Below the pieces are notes generated by a model. The model did not search any database and was not told the origin of the DNA. It saw only the letters and a list, made by a program, of their open reading frames with translations. A program made the translations under genes and the position numbers. This document shows, piece after piece, positions 29,667-39,136 of a DNA stretch of 64,000 nucleotides. Origin of the DNA: Pyropia yezoensis (Eukaryota; Rhodophyta; Bangiophyceae; Bangiales; Bangiaceae). The stretch spans positions 12,639,777-12,703,776 of the forward strand of contig CM020619.1 in assembly GCA_009829735.1 (NCBI GenBank), given 5' to 3'. How positions within the stretch are numbered: the first letter of the stretch is position 1; each line of letters begins with the position of its first letter.

Positions 29667-30029
29667 TGTAGCAATATGGTTGGCCGTATTGTGACCCTAA
29701 TGTTAGGGGGGCTACTTCTAATCCTTGGCTTTCAAGTTGATAGTCCGTACTGGTCACGGTATCTATAAGTTACGTATGACCAGAGGGACTTGCATCTTGG
29801 GGTGGAGGGTAGTTAGTAGTGTCTCCGAGGGTTTATAACGTGGGGGCCGGCGGCGAATCCACCGCCGGCCGAGGTAGAACAACAAACCCCTCCCATTTGG
29901 GCTCCCATCTTGGTCCCGTGGCTTGCGCTCCAAGGACAGCAACCTTGGCCTCCCGGTGACGTTGGTGCCGATCCCCCTTGGTGAGTGTTCCCTGAGAGTG
30001 GACGTGCGACGGATTCCTATTGTGCTACA
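29667..30029 (+). repeat. 3' LTR
   Basis: This copy is 363 bp long with the same TGTAGCA/TGCTACA ends and 361 of 363 identical bases to the 5' copy. Its last bases supply the stop codon now used by the Myb-like gene on the - strand (CTA at 30025-30027). The CACGG target copy follows at 30030-30034. Confidence 0.95.
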
Positions 30030-31119
30030 CACGGCTTCTCTCCCCGGCTGAGGCAACTGCAACGGCGCCCCGGTCCCCGGATACCGGGCGCGCGGATCCG
30101 CTCTCGTGCGCCTGGTTGACCTGCTGCGTGCGGTCCAGCAGCTCGCGTACGCGCTGGTTCTTGTCAGGCCCGTTGGGCAGCATCTCCAGGAGCTTGGCCT
30201 CCAACGATATTGCGGCTAGAGTTGCCTTACGTGCTGTGGAATCCTCCAGGGCGGCCTTGACGCCGGCCATCGACTGAGCCACCGCCGCAACAGCATGCGC
30301 AGGTTTCCCTTCCGTCGCGTCCCTGAGCTTCTTGCGCTTGGCCCCAAGGGGGCGACTGAAGCCAGGCGAATCTGCAGGGATCGTCGCCGCCACTCCCTCC
30401 GGAGCCGTCTGCTGCGCGCTGGCATCCCCACCCGAGCGCCGCTTCTCTCCCCCCCCCCCTAGCGTGCGCTCCGCACCCCCACCGCCCCCGCCTCCGGCCA
30501 CGTCTCCCCCCTTCGATGCCTCTCCCTCCTCCTCATCCCGCCCGCGCACGCTGGGAACACCAAAATCCGCAGATTCCCCTCCATTACGAGCCGCACCTCC
30601 CCCAGTGTCCCCTCCCCTACGGCCCCCGCCTCCCCCAGCACGTCCGGCAGCCGTAGGCCGCTGCACGACGTTGGGCGCACTGGGCCCGCCAATCTTGGAT
30701 GAAAACTTGGGGCAGCTCCGCAGCAGGTGCGCCGCGGCCACGCTCTTGAAGACCGGGTCACGCTTGCCCTTCTTTCTCGTCACCTGGTTGTTAGCCTTAA
30801 ACAAACGCATGACGTTCTCCTGCGTATCGTCCTCCACTTCTCCGGACGGGATGGCGGCACGGTACAGCTTGTCTGCCGCCAGGTACTTCTGCACCAGGCG
30901 CTGAAGCACGCCCCAGCGAGAGCCTAGGGAATGCCCGGTTCGCTGGATAGTCGCCTCCGGCTGCGTTTTGTAGGCCACGGCAGCTCTCTCCCAATACATG
31001 TCGCTGTTCATGTCCGCCACCGACTCAGTCGCGCTCATCCACACGCGCGCAAGGGCCAAGTCCTCGGCGGCCGAGAAGGATGGCCCGCGAATTGCCTTGT
31101 TGCTGCCATCCGTTGCCAT
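30025..31119 (-). CDS. Harbinger Myb/SANT-like accessory protein, 3' end truncated by the LTR insertion
   Basis: A 364-residue protein starting at the ATG at 31119 (MATDGSNKAIRGPSFS). Residues of about 10-85 (RGPSFSAAEDLALARVW, YWERAAVAYK, RTGHSLGSRWGVLQRLVQKY) match the Myb/SANT-like domain of plant-type PIF/Harbinger accessory proteins, which bind element ends and help the transposase. A basic KKGKRDPVFKS and a Gly-rich middle follow, then a helical C-terminal part (GVKAALEDSTARKATLAAISLEAKLLEMLPNGPDKNQRVRELLDR). The stop is LTR-derived. On the far side of the retrotransposon the same frame would continue for about 21 more codons to a TAA at 19608-19610, so insertion removed only a short acidic tail. 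The frame is otherwise intact, unlike the partner transposase. Confidence 0.85.
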   Translation of the reverse strand: MATDGSNKAIRGPSFSAAEDLALARVWMSATESVADMNSDMYWERAAVAYKTQPEATIQRTGHSLGSRWGVLQRLVQKYLAADKLYRAAIPSGEVEDDTQENVMRLFKANNQVTRKKGKRDPVFKSVAAAHLLRSCPKFSSKIGGPSAPNVVQRPTAAGRAGGGGGRRGGDTGGGAARNGGESADFGVPSVRGRDEEEGEASKGGDVAGGGGGGGAERTLGGGGEKRRSGGDASAQQTAPEGVAATIPADSPGFSRPLGAKRKKLRDATEGKPAHAVAAVAQSMAGVKAALEDSTARKATLAAISLEAKLLEMLPNGPDKNQRVRELLDRTQQVNQAHESGSARPVSGDRGAVAVASAGERSRV

Positions 31120-31505
31120 GGGGGCGCCTCGCCGACGCCGGCGGCTTCGCTGGGAGTGGTACAAGATGGGGAGGGGGGTACGTCGCCCAGTCGCTGGGTG
31201 GAAGAACGTGGAGGACGGGCGTCACTGGCGAGACGTGCCAAGAGCAGCAGGATCTCCCCGGTGCGACCTCATGGGACGTCGGCAGTTTCGTGTAGTCAAG
31301 ACAACTGCGAGAATTCTGTCTCGAGGATGCCTCCATGGGAGAGTGTGATTGGCTGATGAATATCCATTTGCATATAGAAAGAGCCATCCTAGGATGCATT
31401 CTGCTCAGATATGGCTTTGCGAATAGCGTTCTCCATCTCCATATGCCGTTTTCGAGCACCGGTAGACATGGCCAATGGAAGTATATGGAAATATATGGAG
31501 ATTTA

Positions 31506-31525
31506 GCGCACCGATAGAGGTGCTC
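31506..31525 (-). repeat. Right terminal inverted repeat of the Harbinger element
   Basis: This 20-base terminus is the exact reverse complement of 15340-15359, followed by the TTA target copy at 31526-31528. Confidence 0.95.
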
Positions 31526-31528
31526 TTA

Positions 31529-32655
31529 CGGCTGCGTCGTGCATCCCACGGGTTAACAAAAAAAAATGCGCTGATTCCAATGCTGTTCTCAGAATGAGCA
31601 GGCGATCTCCGGAAGCATCCGAGAACCGGATTAATTGATCCGAAAAGGATTCATTAATCCGGTCAGTGGAATAGACACGAAAGGGGTGGCCCAGCAGGCA
31701 GCGACGGCACGGCCCGAGGGCGCACCCTCGCGGGCGCCGACCCGCTCCGTGGGGGGCACCACGAACCCCGCAGAGGACGCGCGGGGTGACGCCGCCACCG
31801 CGGGCGGTGGGGGGGGGGGGGGGGGGGGAGGGGGCGGTGCCGGGACCGCCGCGGTGGAGGAGAGGAAGGAGACGGCGGGGGACGCCCCTGGGGCTACCGC
31901 CGCGGCCGCCGCCACCGGCACTGCTGCTGCCGCCGTTGCCGCATCTCGTGCCGATGAGGCACCGGACGTGGTGGGGCGCGCCGTCGACCTGTCCGTGCCG
32001 CTGCGGGTGGCCGCAACCAGGGGAAGTCTGGGGTAAAGGGGGGGGGGGGTAAAGTGGGGGGGTACGCGTGGAGAGGGAGGGGATGGGGGGAGGGGAGATT
32101 GGGGACGCGGGGATGATGGTGGGGGTTGGGGGACAGGGGAAAGACATCAGAGGCGGGAAGGGGGGCGGGAGGGGGTAGCTAGATGGGGCGGGGATGGTGA
32201 AAGAAAGGCGGTTGGGGGAAGGGAGGGGGGGAAGGGGGGGGGGGGAGGTGGGGGAGGTGGGGGAGGGTCAAGGTGGGGGAGAGCTCCCAGGGGGAAGGAG
32301 TGAAACAGGGGAGAGGAGACCATGGTGCACGGGGAACCCGCGGCAGGGCTGGCCATGGCGACAGGGCGTGGAGCTTTGGGAGCACCCGCCGGGTGGGGGT
32401 AGGAGGTTGGACCAGGGGACGAGCCGCGCAGGGTCGTGCCCCAAGCGGGTGTCTGGGGGGAAAAGGCACGGCGGGCGCCAGGGCCACGCCGACGCCGCGG
32501 CTCTGGGTCGCCACCCCCGGGGATCCCCCTCCCGCAGCCACTGTGTACGAGGCGTAACAAGGTCTGCGCCGGGCGGGCGGTCTGGGCGCGTCCGGCGGCC
32601 GGGGCGCGCCGTCGCGCGACGCGTGGGCGCGACCTCGTCACGCGCGCGTCTTGTA
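31529..32655. other. Right flank of the transposon, no supported gene
   Basis: AT-rich sequence to about 31680 contains an imperfect hairpin, CCGGATTAATTGATCC (31626-31641) against GGATTCATTAATCCGG (31647-31662), related to the GGATTAATGAATCC at 15181. From 31690 the sequence returns to GC-rich. A + strand frame ending at 32036 reads ADEAPDVVGRAVDLSVPLRVAATRGSLG and might be a fragment of a gene, but nothing supports a start. Bases 32040-32300 are a G-rich minisatellite-like tract. Confidence 0.45.
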
Positions 32656-34243
32656 TGGTGCATCCCCCAAAAAGTAGCTCATGTATGTTGCAGGGGTTGC
32701 CAAGCGTACTCAAAACAAGCGTATTACGCGCGTATTATTTTAGCGTACAGTACTACGCGTACGCTCTGAAAAAATCCGAATGTGCCGGGCGCGCATACGC
32801 GCACTGCAGCCGGCAAAATGTACGCGAAAGTATCATGCTCAAACGTACTTTGGCCAGGTACGCTGTCGGGCAAATCGTAGCGGCTATTGCGTAATTAACC
32901 ATCGTTTCGTTTACAGATATCAGCTACATTGAGATCAATTGGGTAGATCAGTCGCTCAGGCACTCAAGCTTGGGCGTCGTCGCGCAAGGCCTTAAGGGCC
33001 ACCGGCGTCCCATGGCCATCACGGTACTTCACGGGCTGCCACAGACAGCCTTGAGGCGCAACAGCATCGGGCCGCGCGATCTCAGGCGCTTCTGATTTCC
33101 AGCCGGTCTGCTGGCACCAATCTCTGCACCTGCTGGCCTCGCAAGGGTCACCGATGCGCTTCCGGGAGCGCAGTAGCTAGTAGGTGCCAAATGTCGACCA
33201 GTGCCGGAAATGTCGACCCCCCTGACGGCCCCAAGAAGGCCGATTCTTGCAGGATGTATTTTTCTCCGCTGCTTGCATCCAACAGCACGAGAAGCTCACA
33301 TGACCTGGGCTTGAGGCCTTCCACCAGCAGATGGACGTAGACGTTGTCCACTTTCTGGTCCAGCATCGACACCTGGGGGTCGACGCCCTCTACGCTGTGC
33401 TTTTTTCTCTACTTCAAAGTGTATTTCTGACGCCGTCAAATAGCACCCAGGTGGCCCAATGTGCGTGGTCGTGCTACACTCAGGATGATTGATTCGCTCA
33501 CCATGCACCGCAGACCCAGATTGATCTCAAATCCGGGTGTCTCCATTAGCTTCATGGTCTGGTCGACATTCCCGGAGCGACACTTACAGTCCGTTGGGCT
33601 TCTCGCTCGTAGCTCAGAGAGAACAGAAGCACTCAAAAAAAAAAAAATACACTTCTTACTCGCCTCGGTCTCCTCTACAAGCACGTGTGTTGTGCTTCTC
33701 TTGTAATAGTCCACGGGAACCTTGGATCTCAGCGAGAGTGGTCGACATTTGACACACACTAGCTACCAGCTCACTTGCGAGTGCACGACTGCGAAAGGAC
33801 CCATTGCATCCTGAGCCTGCAGGCAGAGCAATTTTTGTGCCTGTTGGACTCGAGGGGGGCTCAGAGCCACACAAAGCCGGCGCAGAGCCACACGAAGCCA
33901 ACCGGTGTGCCTCTGCACGGTTTCTGCATGACTCTTTGGCTTCGGGCAGGTCACGACTGCAGCATGCTGCCCCCTGCGTGGTGTGAGACACCTCCCGCGG
34001 GCCCCTAAGCTGGGGTCTGTTCTGTCTGTGTTCTGCAATGTTCCGCCGTTCCTGTATGTGGGCCAGACTTTCACTGGTGAAGATCTTCCGATGAAGATTG
34101 AGCAGCCAATGAGACGCATCCCTTGCACATGACTGCTAAGAATTGCGCCTGAAATTGCATCTCTCCTTCACGTTCCAGGCATGTCATGCACACGAATTGC
34201 ACCTTCACGACTGCTGCAGGTCTACTTTTTGGGGGATGCACAA
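32656..34243. mobile_element. Tc1/mariner-like element, about 1.6 kb, degenerate
   Basis: Inverted ends of 22 bp (TGGTGCATCCCCCAAAAAGT... at 32656-32677 and its complement at 34222-34243) match at 21 of 22 positions and are flanked by TA on each side (32654-32655 and 34244-34245), the Tc1/mariner target. Size and target fit that superfamily. The interior is clearly less GC-rich than its surroundings. It holds short - strand fragments, for example 33436-33759 and 33148-33372 (VYVHLLVEGLKPRSCELLVLLDASSGEKYIL), that may be transposase debris. I could not identify catalytic motifs, so the superfamily rests on ends, target and length. Confidence 0.6.
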
Positions 34244-34249
34244 TATATA

Positions 34250-34363
34250 CTGTGCTTCCTGTAAAAGGTGGATGTTGATGGGACGTGAGAGGTGGGTTGG
34301 TCCAGACAGCGATTTTCATCACCTTCACGTAGCGTCAACATCCATTTTTTAGAGGAAGCACTA
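34250..34363. mobile_element. Miniature inverted-repeat element, 114 bp
   Basis: CTGTGCTTCCTGTAAAAGGT at the left and its imperfect complement at the right (ending about 34363) form ~29-bp inverted arms with about five mismatches, flanked by TA. It sits four bases from the right end of the 1.6-kb element and shares its GTGC-TCC-AAAA end pattern. Its interior (GTGGGTTGGTCCAG, CGATTTTCATCAC) is related to that of the element at 38468-38586. Confidence 0.7.
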
Positions 34364-35040
34364 TACTTGTCGGCGTGTTGTGAACCGGGCATCCATCCCC
34401 ATTGACCCTTTGGCTTTTTCTCCGGCTCTTCGAAAACTACTCTACCCCGTATGGCCATGCGCATTCAGTCAACTGCAGGTCTACTGACACTGGCTGTTGT
34501 GACTGCAAGTTTCGAAGCAGGGGACTCACACTCGTCAGCCCAGTCGTGCGTCACGCGCTGGCCGTCGCGCCCGCCCTTGGCCAAGGGCCTTGGCCCTCGC
34601 GAGCGGCTCGCCGAGGCAGCCCAGCCTCCGCCACCCGCCTTGTCCTCCCTCCCCCGTTCCCCCCCCTCCCACTGAAAACAAGTGGTGGACCATCGGTGGC
34701 TGACCAACGAAGGGGACCGTGCTGGGGAGAGGCAGCCGACGCCGCCAAAGCTGCCATGCGTGGTAGCACCCGTTGCCGCGGGGCACAAGTGGCCGCCCCC
34801 AAGGGACGCACTTTTTTTTTTTAATCTGGATGGCCCGCGGCGGCCGCGGCAGCGGTGGAGGCGATGGGAGCGGCGGACGGCCTCGAGGGCAGCCGCGCCA
34901 GCCGGGCGACATCACCACTTGTGGGAAGTATGTACCTTTGGGTGTGCCCCCCCCCCCCCCCTGGACTCATACAGTCGTCCTTCGATGGCATCCTCCCCGG
35001 CCCCCCGCCCCCCGCCCCCCATACCCGCCGCCCCCTCCCT
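34364..35040. other. Spacer downstream of the GAF-domain gene
   Basis: Mixed-composition sequence leads to the 3' end of a - strand gene. A ten-base T run lies at about 34812. No gene, RNA or further repeat end was recognised. Confidence 0.45.
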
Positions 35041-36640
35041 TCACCCAGCCACCGCGCTCAGCAGCCGCGCCCACCCCTGCACCTCATCCACCGCCGCGGC
35101 AACGGCGGCGCCCCCCCCCGGGGGCTCACCGACGCAGTTAAAAAGCACCACCGCCCCCACCGTGTCGGCAACCATCAGCGGCACGGCAAAGGCGGCGCCG
35201 AGGCCGGCGGCCGCCGCGGCGGTGGCGCGGCCAAAGACGCGGCGGTCGGTGAGGCCGTCCCGGCCCAGCGCCTCGGGCCGCCGCGTCACGTACACGCGGC
35301 CCGGCAGGCCCGACGCGGGCCGGAACGTGACGCCCACGGAGCGAGCGGCGTAGCGGGGGAGCGCCGCCGCGTCGGCCGCCGACGCGCCGGGCACAAAGGT
35401 CGTCCACCCGAGGCGCAGGTGCGAGCAGGACACGCCGCCGACGGCGGCGGCCCGCCGGCCGTCGTGGTTCCTGCTGCCGCTGGGGGGGGGGGTGCCGCTG
35501 GCGGGAACGGAGGCGGGTGCGGCGCGGCGCAGGCGGCGGCCACCGCCGCCGCCGCCGCCGCCGCCGGGTGCGTCGTCCGGGACCATGACGGGGAGCCAAA
35601 CCTCCACCAGTGGGAACCCGTGGGCGGTGGCCGTGCGGTGGAGGAGGGGCGTCAGGACGGCCGGCGACAAAACCAACGGGGGGGGGCGGGCGGGGGTGGC
35701 GGCGGCGGCGGCGGCGGCAGTGCGGCCAGCACCGACGGCGGGGGGTGCAGCGGCGGCGGCGGGCGCGCCGCCCGGCGGCGACGGCGGGAAGAGGAGGGCA
35801 GTGACGGCGGCGGCGATGCCCGCCCGCCACTCCGCGGTAGCCCGCGCCCATACAGACGCGGGGAGGGCGGCGGCGAGCGTGCGAACCGCCTCGACTGCGG
35901 CGGGCGTCACGGCGGGGAGGGGCCCTAGGGGGGGAGCGGTCCCCGCGGAGGAGGGGGGCGGCTGTGCCCCGCCAGGAGGCGCCTCTAGGGGGGCGCTTCC
36001 CTCCCCTGGCGGGGGTGCTTGCCGCCGCTCCACGGAGGGCACCGCCAGGCCCCCTTGACTGTGCCCGCCGCCGCCGCCGCAGGCGGGCGAGCCCGCGCTG
36101 ACGACCGCCGCGGGTGGCCGCGGCCGCCCCCGCGGCCGTGGCGCCACGGCTGCGAGGCCGACAGCGGTGGCGGCCGTGAGGCGCCCGGGCGCGTCCTCGG
36201 CAGCGGGGGCCCCTCCCCCTGCTACCCGCACGACGGTGGCGGCAGTGGAGGCGGCCGTTACCGCCTCTGCGGGGCCGTCGGCTGCACCGTCCGTCCAGGC
36301 CACCGCAGCGACCGCGGCGGCGGGGGCGGCAGCAGTAGCAGGAGCAGCGGCGGCGGTGGCGGCCGCGGGGGCGGCGACGGCAACTGCCGGCTCCTCCCCG
36401 CCGCCCCCCCCCACCGGCCGTCGGGGCGGCGGCGACGCCCCCGCGGGGGCCCCCGCCGGCGGTGGCGGCAGCAGCCACGCTGCGGCGGCCGCCGCCCCGT
36501 CGGGTGTCCCGCCGCCGTCCCCGCCGTCGTTACTGTCGGCGGCGCCGGGCAGGTCCTCCCAGTCGAGGCTGTCGCCGGGGCGGTCGTCTGCCCAGACGGG
36601 CGGCACGACGCGGCGGCCGCCGCCGAGGTGGCTGTCCCCG

Positions 36641-36683
<43 letters not shown>

Positions 36684-37107
36684 CGCCACCACGACCGCCG
36701 CCGCCACCGGCGCCCCAGCCCGAGGCGCCACCCCGCCACGCCGCCGACGTTGCCGCAGACAGCCGCTGGTCGTCGGGGAACCCCCCCGACAGGCCGGGGC
36801 AACCACCGCCATGGCCATGGCCAGTGCCGCCGCCGCCGCCGCCGCCGCCGCTGCCGCCGCTGTCGCCCCCCCCGGCGTGCCACTCGGGGGTGAGGGGCTC
36901 CACATACAGGGGCAGGTCCGCGACGGCCAGGTGGGACAAGAGCGTCACCGCCTCGGCTGAGTCGCTGCGGGTGGCCCGCGGCGGCGGGGGCTGCTTGTCC
37001 ACCAGCAGCCCCCGGGGGGTGTGGGGCGGCGTCGCTGCGGGGAGGGAGAGGTCAGGGGGCGGCATCGCGCCCGTGGGGGGAATCCGCCACTCCTGCGGGC
37101 GCACCAT
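35041..37107 (-). CDS. GAF-domain protein
   Basis: A 688-residue protein from the ATG at 37107 (MVRPQEWRIPPTG). The N-terminal region has one ordered patch (SAEAVTLLSHLAVADLPLYVEPLTPEW), then about 400 residues rich in Gly, Ala and Pro. The C-terminal ~170 residues form a GAF-like domain: FPLVEVWLPVMVPDD (near residue 515), CSHLRLGWTTFVPG, YAARSVGVTFRPASGLPGRVYVTRRPE, GLGAAFAVPLMVADTVGAVVLFNCVG. GAF domains bind small ligands or act as dimerising sensor modules. The EVWLPV and GLPGRV motifs recall the GAF-like part of NIN-like proteins, but no RWP-RK DNA-binding domain is present. The ligand is unknown. It is divergent from SF3B2 across a 2-kb intergenic region. Confidence 0.72.
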
Positions 37108-38040
37108 GGTGGACAAGGGTGGACGGCCAGAGGAGGGGCGTGGCGGGGGGGGGTTACGATGGCCACCCTTCGAAGGGGGGATGGCAAGCGGAGGGGGCCC
37201 ACCCAGACAGAGCAGGGCACCTCAGGCGGTGCAGACAGTCGAGAGGGTTCCACCTACTGCTGCAGGGGGCGGCCGCGGCTTTGGATATGCAGACAGTAGC
37301 GGCGGCGTTCCCCCGCTCCCCTCTTTTAAGCTACCCACCGCCCGCCCGCCCCCGCCCCCCCCCCCCCCCCCGCCCCCCAAGACTTGTCTCGGCGACTGGC
37401 ATGCACGCCCCGTGCGGGTTACCTCAACCGGCACGAGCCCGTCCCGCCGAGGCGGCCGCGGCACGGGCGGCGGCGGGAGCCCAGACTGGGGGTGCACGGC
37501 AAACGCCACAGCGCACGCGCCCCGCCCCCCCCCCCGCCCCCCCCCCGCGGGCCGCCGGGGCCGCATCCCCTCATTCGTCGCGCCCCCAACCCCGCAGCCG
37601 CCGGCCACCACGCGCGCGTGCCTGCCGTGGTGCCCCCCGCCACGGACGCACCTGCCCGCGACGCGGCAGGCTGTCGTGTCGGGAGGTGGGAGGGGCGGGA
37701 GATGTGGAGCGCCTGCCGCTGGCCGCTCCACGGAGCTGGGCGCGTGCGACGTGCACCGCGCAGCGTTTCCTGCCGTTTCCGGTGCTTCATGAGCACTGGA
37801 GACATGAAAATTACGTACTCCTGGCTTGGGCACGATCCGAAGTGAGCTTGTGCCACGTGTTGAATCGATTCTTTTGGTCGTATGAGCCGCGTTACCCCTT
37901 GTGCAAGGGTAAAATCGCGTACATTAAATACGATGTTTAGTATATTAATGTGGTTAATTAAATGAATTGTGTGGACCCTTTCATTAATGAAAGCGACTCG
38001 TGTCTAATTACGTACTGTCAGAGGGAGCATGCAGAGATTG

Positions 38041-38130
38041 CGACTTCTCGGCACTTCTCGGCACTACTCGGCACCTCTCGGCACCTCTCGGCATCTCTCG
38101 ACACTTCTCGGCACTTCTCGGCACCTCTGC
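38041..38130. repeat. Nine-copy 10-bp tandem repeat
   Basis: Nine consecutive decamers close to GCACTTCTCG (variants GCACCTCTCG, GCACTACTCG, GCATCTCTCG, ACACTTCTCG) with no length change, so it is a clean minisatellite. The first and last units are the most diverged. Confidence 0.92.
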
Positions 38131-38467
38131 GTGGTTCCCTCGCCAGCTCCTGCCCAGCCCGCCTCCAGGTTGTCAGCTACAGTTGCCCCCATTGGCGAAC
38201 CACCCGCTAGTGGAGGGGGTGCTGGGCCGAGCACTGGCCGCCACACCATCAGCCGGGGGGGGCTGTTTTTTGCCGGCGACCGCCCGCTCCCCCCGCCTGA
38301 TGTGCCCATCAGAAGATCAACGTTTTTACGAACAAGGACCTGGAGCTGACCGTCAAAGATCTTCGGCGGCTGCGCACGGGGGTGGCTTTTGCGATCAACC
38401 AGATATTGCGGTCGACGGCGTCTTTTTGCACCCACCACGAGGACCGCCAACGCACGGCGGTGGTCTA

Positions 38468-38586
38468 CTGTGCGTCCCGTAAAAAGTGGATGTGTACGAG
38501 TCGTGCAGTGTGGGTTTGAGTGGTCCAGCGGCCGAATTTTGACACGATCACGTCACGTACACGTCCATTTTTTACGGGACGCACAA
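38468..38586. mobile_element. Miniature inverted-repeat element, 119 bp
   Basis: Inverted arms of about 31 bp begin CTGTGCGTCCCGTAAAAAGT on the left and read TTGTGCGTCCCGTAAAAAAT on the complement of the right, with three mismatches. TA flanks both sides (38466-38467 and 38587-38588). The ends resemble Tc1/mariner termini. The interior is related to the element at 34250-34363, so the two are copies of one small non-coding family. Confidence 0.82.
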
Positions 38587-38609
38587 TACCCCGAGGAGCG
38601 GGCCACAAC

Positions 38610-38659
38610 CCCCCCATCAGGAGCACACCCCCCGCGGGGGGTGTGCTCCTGATGGGGGG
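38610..38659. repeat. Perfect 50-bp palindrome
   Basis: Two uninterrupted 25-base arms meet at 38634/38635. The left arm is CCCCCC-ATCAGGAGCACA-CCCCCC-G and the right arm is its exact complement. There is no loop. It begins 23 bp after the 119-bp miniature element. Confidence 0.95.
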
Positions 38660-38909
38660 TGTGTGGCTGTGCGATTCCCACCCGGCACCGCCGCCACGAC
38701 GCTACCCCTCTCGTCTACCACAGCGCCGGCGTACAGGGACACACGGTGGGTGCCCGGTGTTGCCCGGCGGAGAGGACGGCACCTGCCGACGCCGTGGCTG
38801 GCGGACGTCGGCGACCTGACAACTGAGGCAGTCGGCCGACAATTGTCGTATTGTGATAGGATTGTTTATCTAAGTACACATGGTTTCAAATGTAATAATA
38901 AGCGAAAAG

Positions 38910-38916
38910 TATAAAA
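38910..38916 (+). promoter_or_regulatory. Putative TATA box of SF3B2
   Basis: TATAAAA in a short AT-rich patch, about 220 bp upstream of the SF3B2 ATG. It is assigned by sequence and position only. Confidence 0.45.
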
Positions 38917-39136
38917 TGAATAAATCGATCTATATATTAATGAAAGTCCAGGAGAAAAATGTGTCATTTTGCCATCCCTGCCTTGAGCGCGTCTGTGACC
39001 GCCGCGCCGAAGCGTGACACACACCGACCCCCCCCCCCCCACCTTCCTCACGCCCCCACCTTGCCCACCCACGCCATCCCCACCCCCCCCCGCCCGCCCA
39101 ACCACCTCACCCGACCGTTCCCCACCCCCTGCAACC

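Larger units (their letters stand above)
19684..30029 (+). mobile_element. Ty3/gypsy chromovirus LTR retrotransposon, 10.3 kb
   Basis: Two 363-bp LTRs (19684-20046 and 29667-30029) begin TGTAGCA and end TGCTACA. A 5-bp target duplication CACGG flanks the element (19679-19683 and 30030-30034). The order protease, reverse transcriptase, RNase H, integrase, chromodomain places it among the Metaviridae chromoviruses. The LTRs differ at only two positions, both A/G transitions, so insertion was recent relative to the decayed Harbinger transposase around it. The layout is LTR, gag, pol, a hairpin-rich spacer, a long antisense gene, a purine tract, LTR. The element interrupts the last codons of the Harbinger Myb-like gene. 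Confidence 0.96.
15340..31525. mobile_element. PIF/Harbinger DNA transposon, 16.2 kb, with a nested retrotransposon
   Basis: The ends are perfect inverted repeats GAGCACCTCTATCGGTGCGC (15340-15359) and its reverse complement (31506-31525), flanked on both sides by TTA (15337-15339 and 31526-31528), the target duplication expected of PIF/Harbinger. Inside, a plant-type Harbinger transposase relic reads inward from the left end and a Myb/SANT-like gene reads inward from the right end, which are the two proteins such elements encode. Subterminal motifs also occur inverted near both ends: GAAAACGCCATATG (15373-15386) against CATATGCCGTTTTC (31440-31453), and CATGTCTACCGGT (15406-15418) against its exact complement (31458-31470). 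Removing the nested chromovirus leaves an element of about 5.8 kb. The transposase is inactive, so recent mobility would need a helper copy. Confidence 0.92.
37108..39136. other. Divergent intergenic region between the GAF gene and SF3B2
   Basis: Two kilobases hold the 5' regions of both genes. The left part is GC-rich with C runs. An AT-rich patch at 37800-38020 includes TTAATGTGGTTAATTAAATG. Then come a decamer tandem repeat, a miniature element and a perfect palindrome (listed separately). A second AT-rich patch (38840-38950) lies upstream of SF3B2. No protein gene was seen. Confidence 0.5.

Noticed and set aside
31635..32036. A + strand frame right of the transposon as the tail of a disrupted gene
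   Set aside because: No matching first part exists on the left flank at the TTA junction, and the composition is mostly Ala/Gly.
33148..33759. A piggyBac-type transposase inside the 1.6-kb element
   Set aside because: A faint resemblance (GLKPRSCELLVLLDASSGEKY) is not enough; the TA target and end structure point to Tc1/mariner and no catalytic triad was found.
34855..35928. A + strand frame opposite the GAF-domain gene
   Set aside because: The - strand frame carries the GAF motifs; this one is its compositional shadow.
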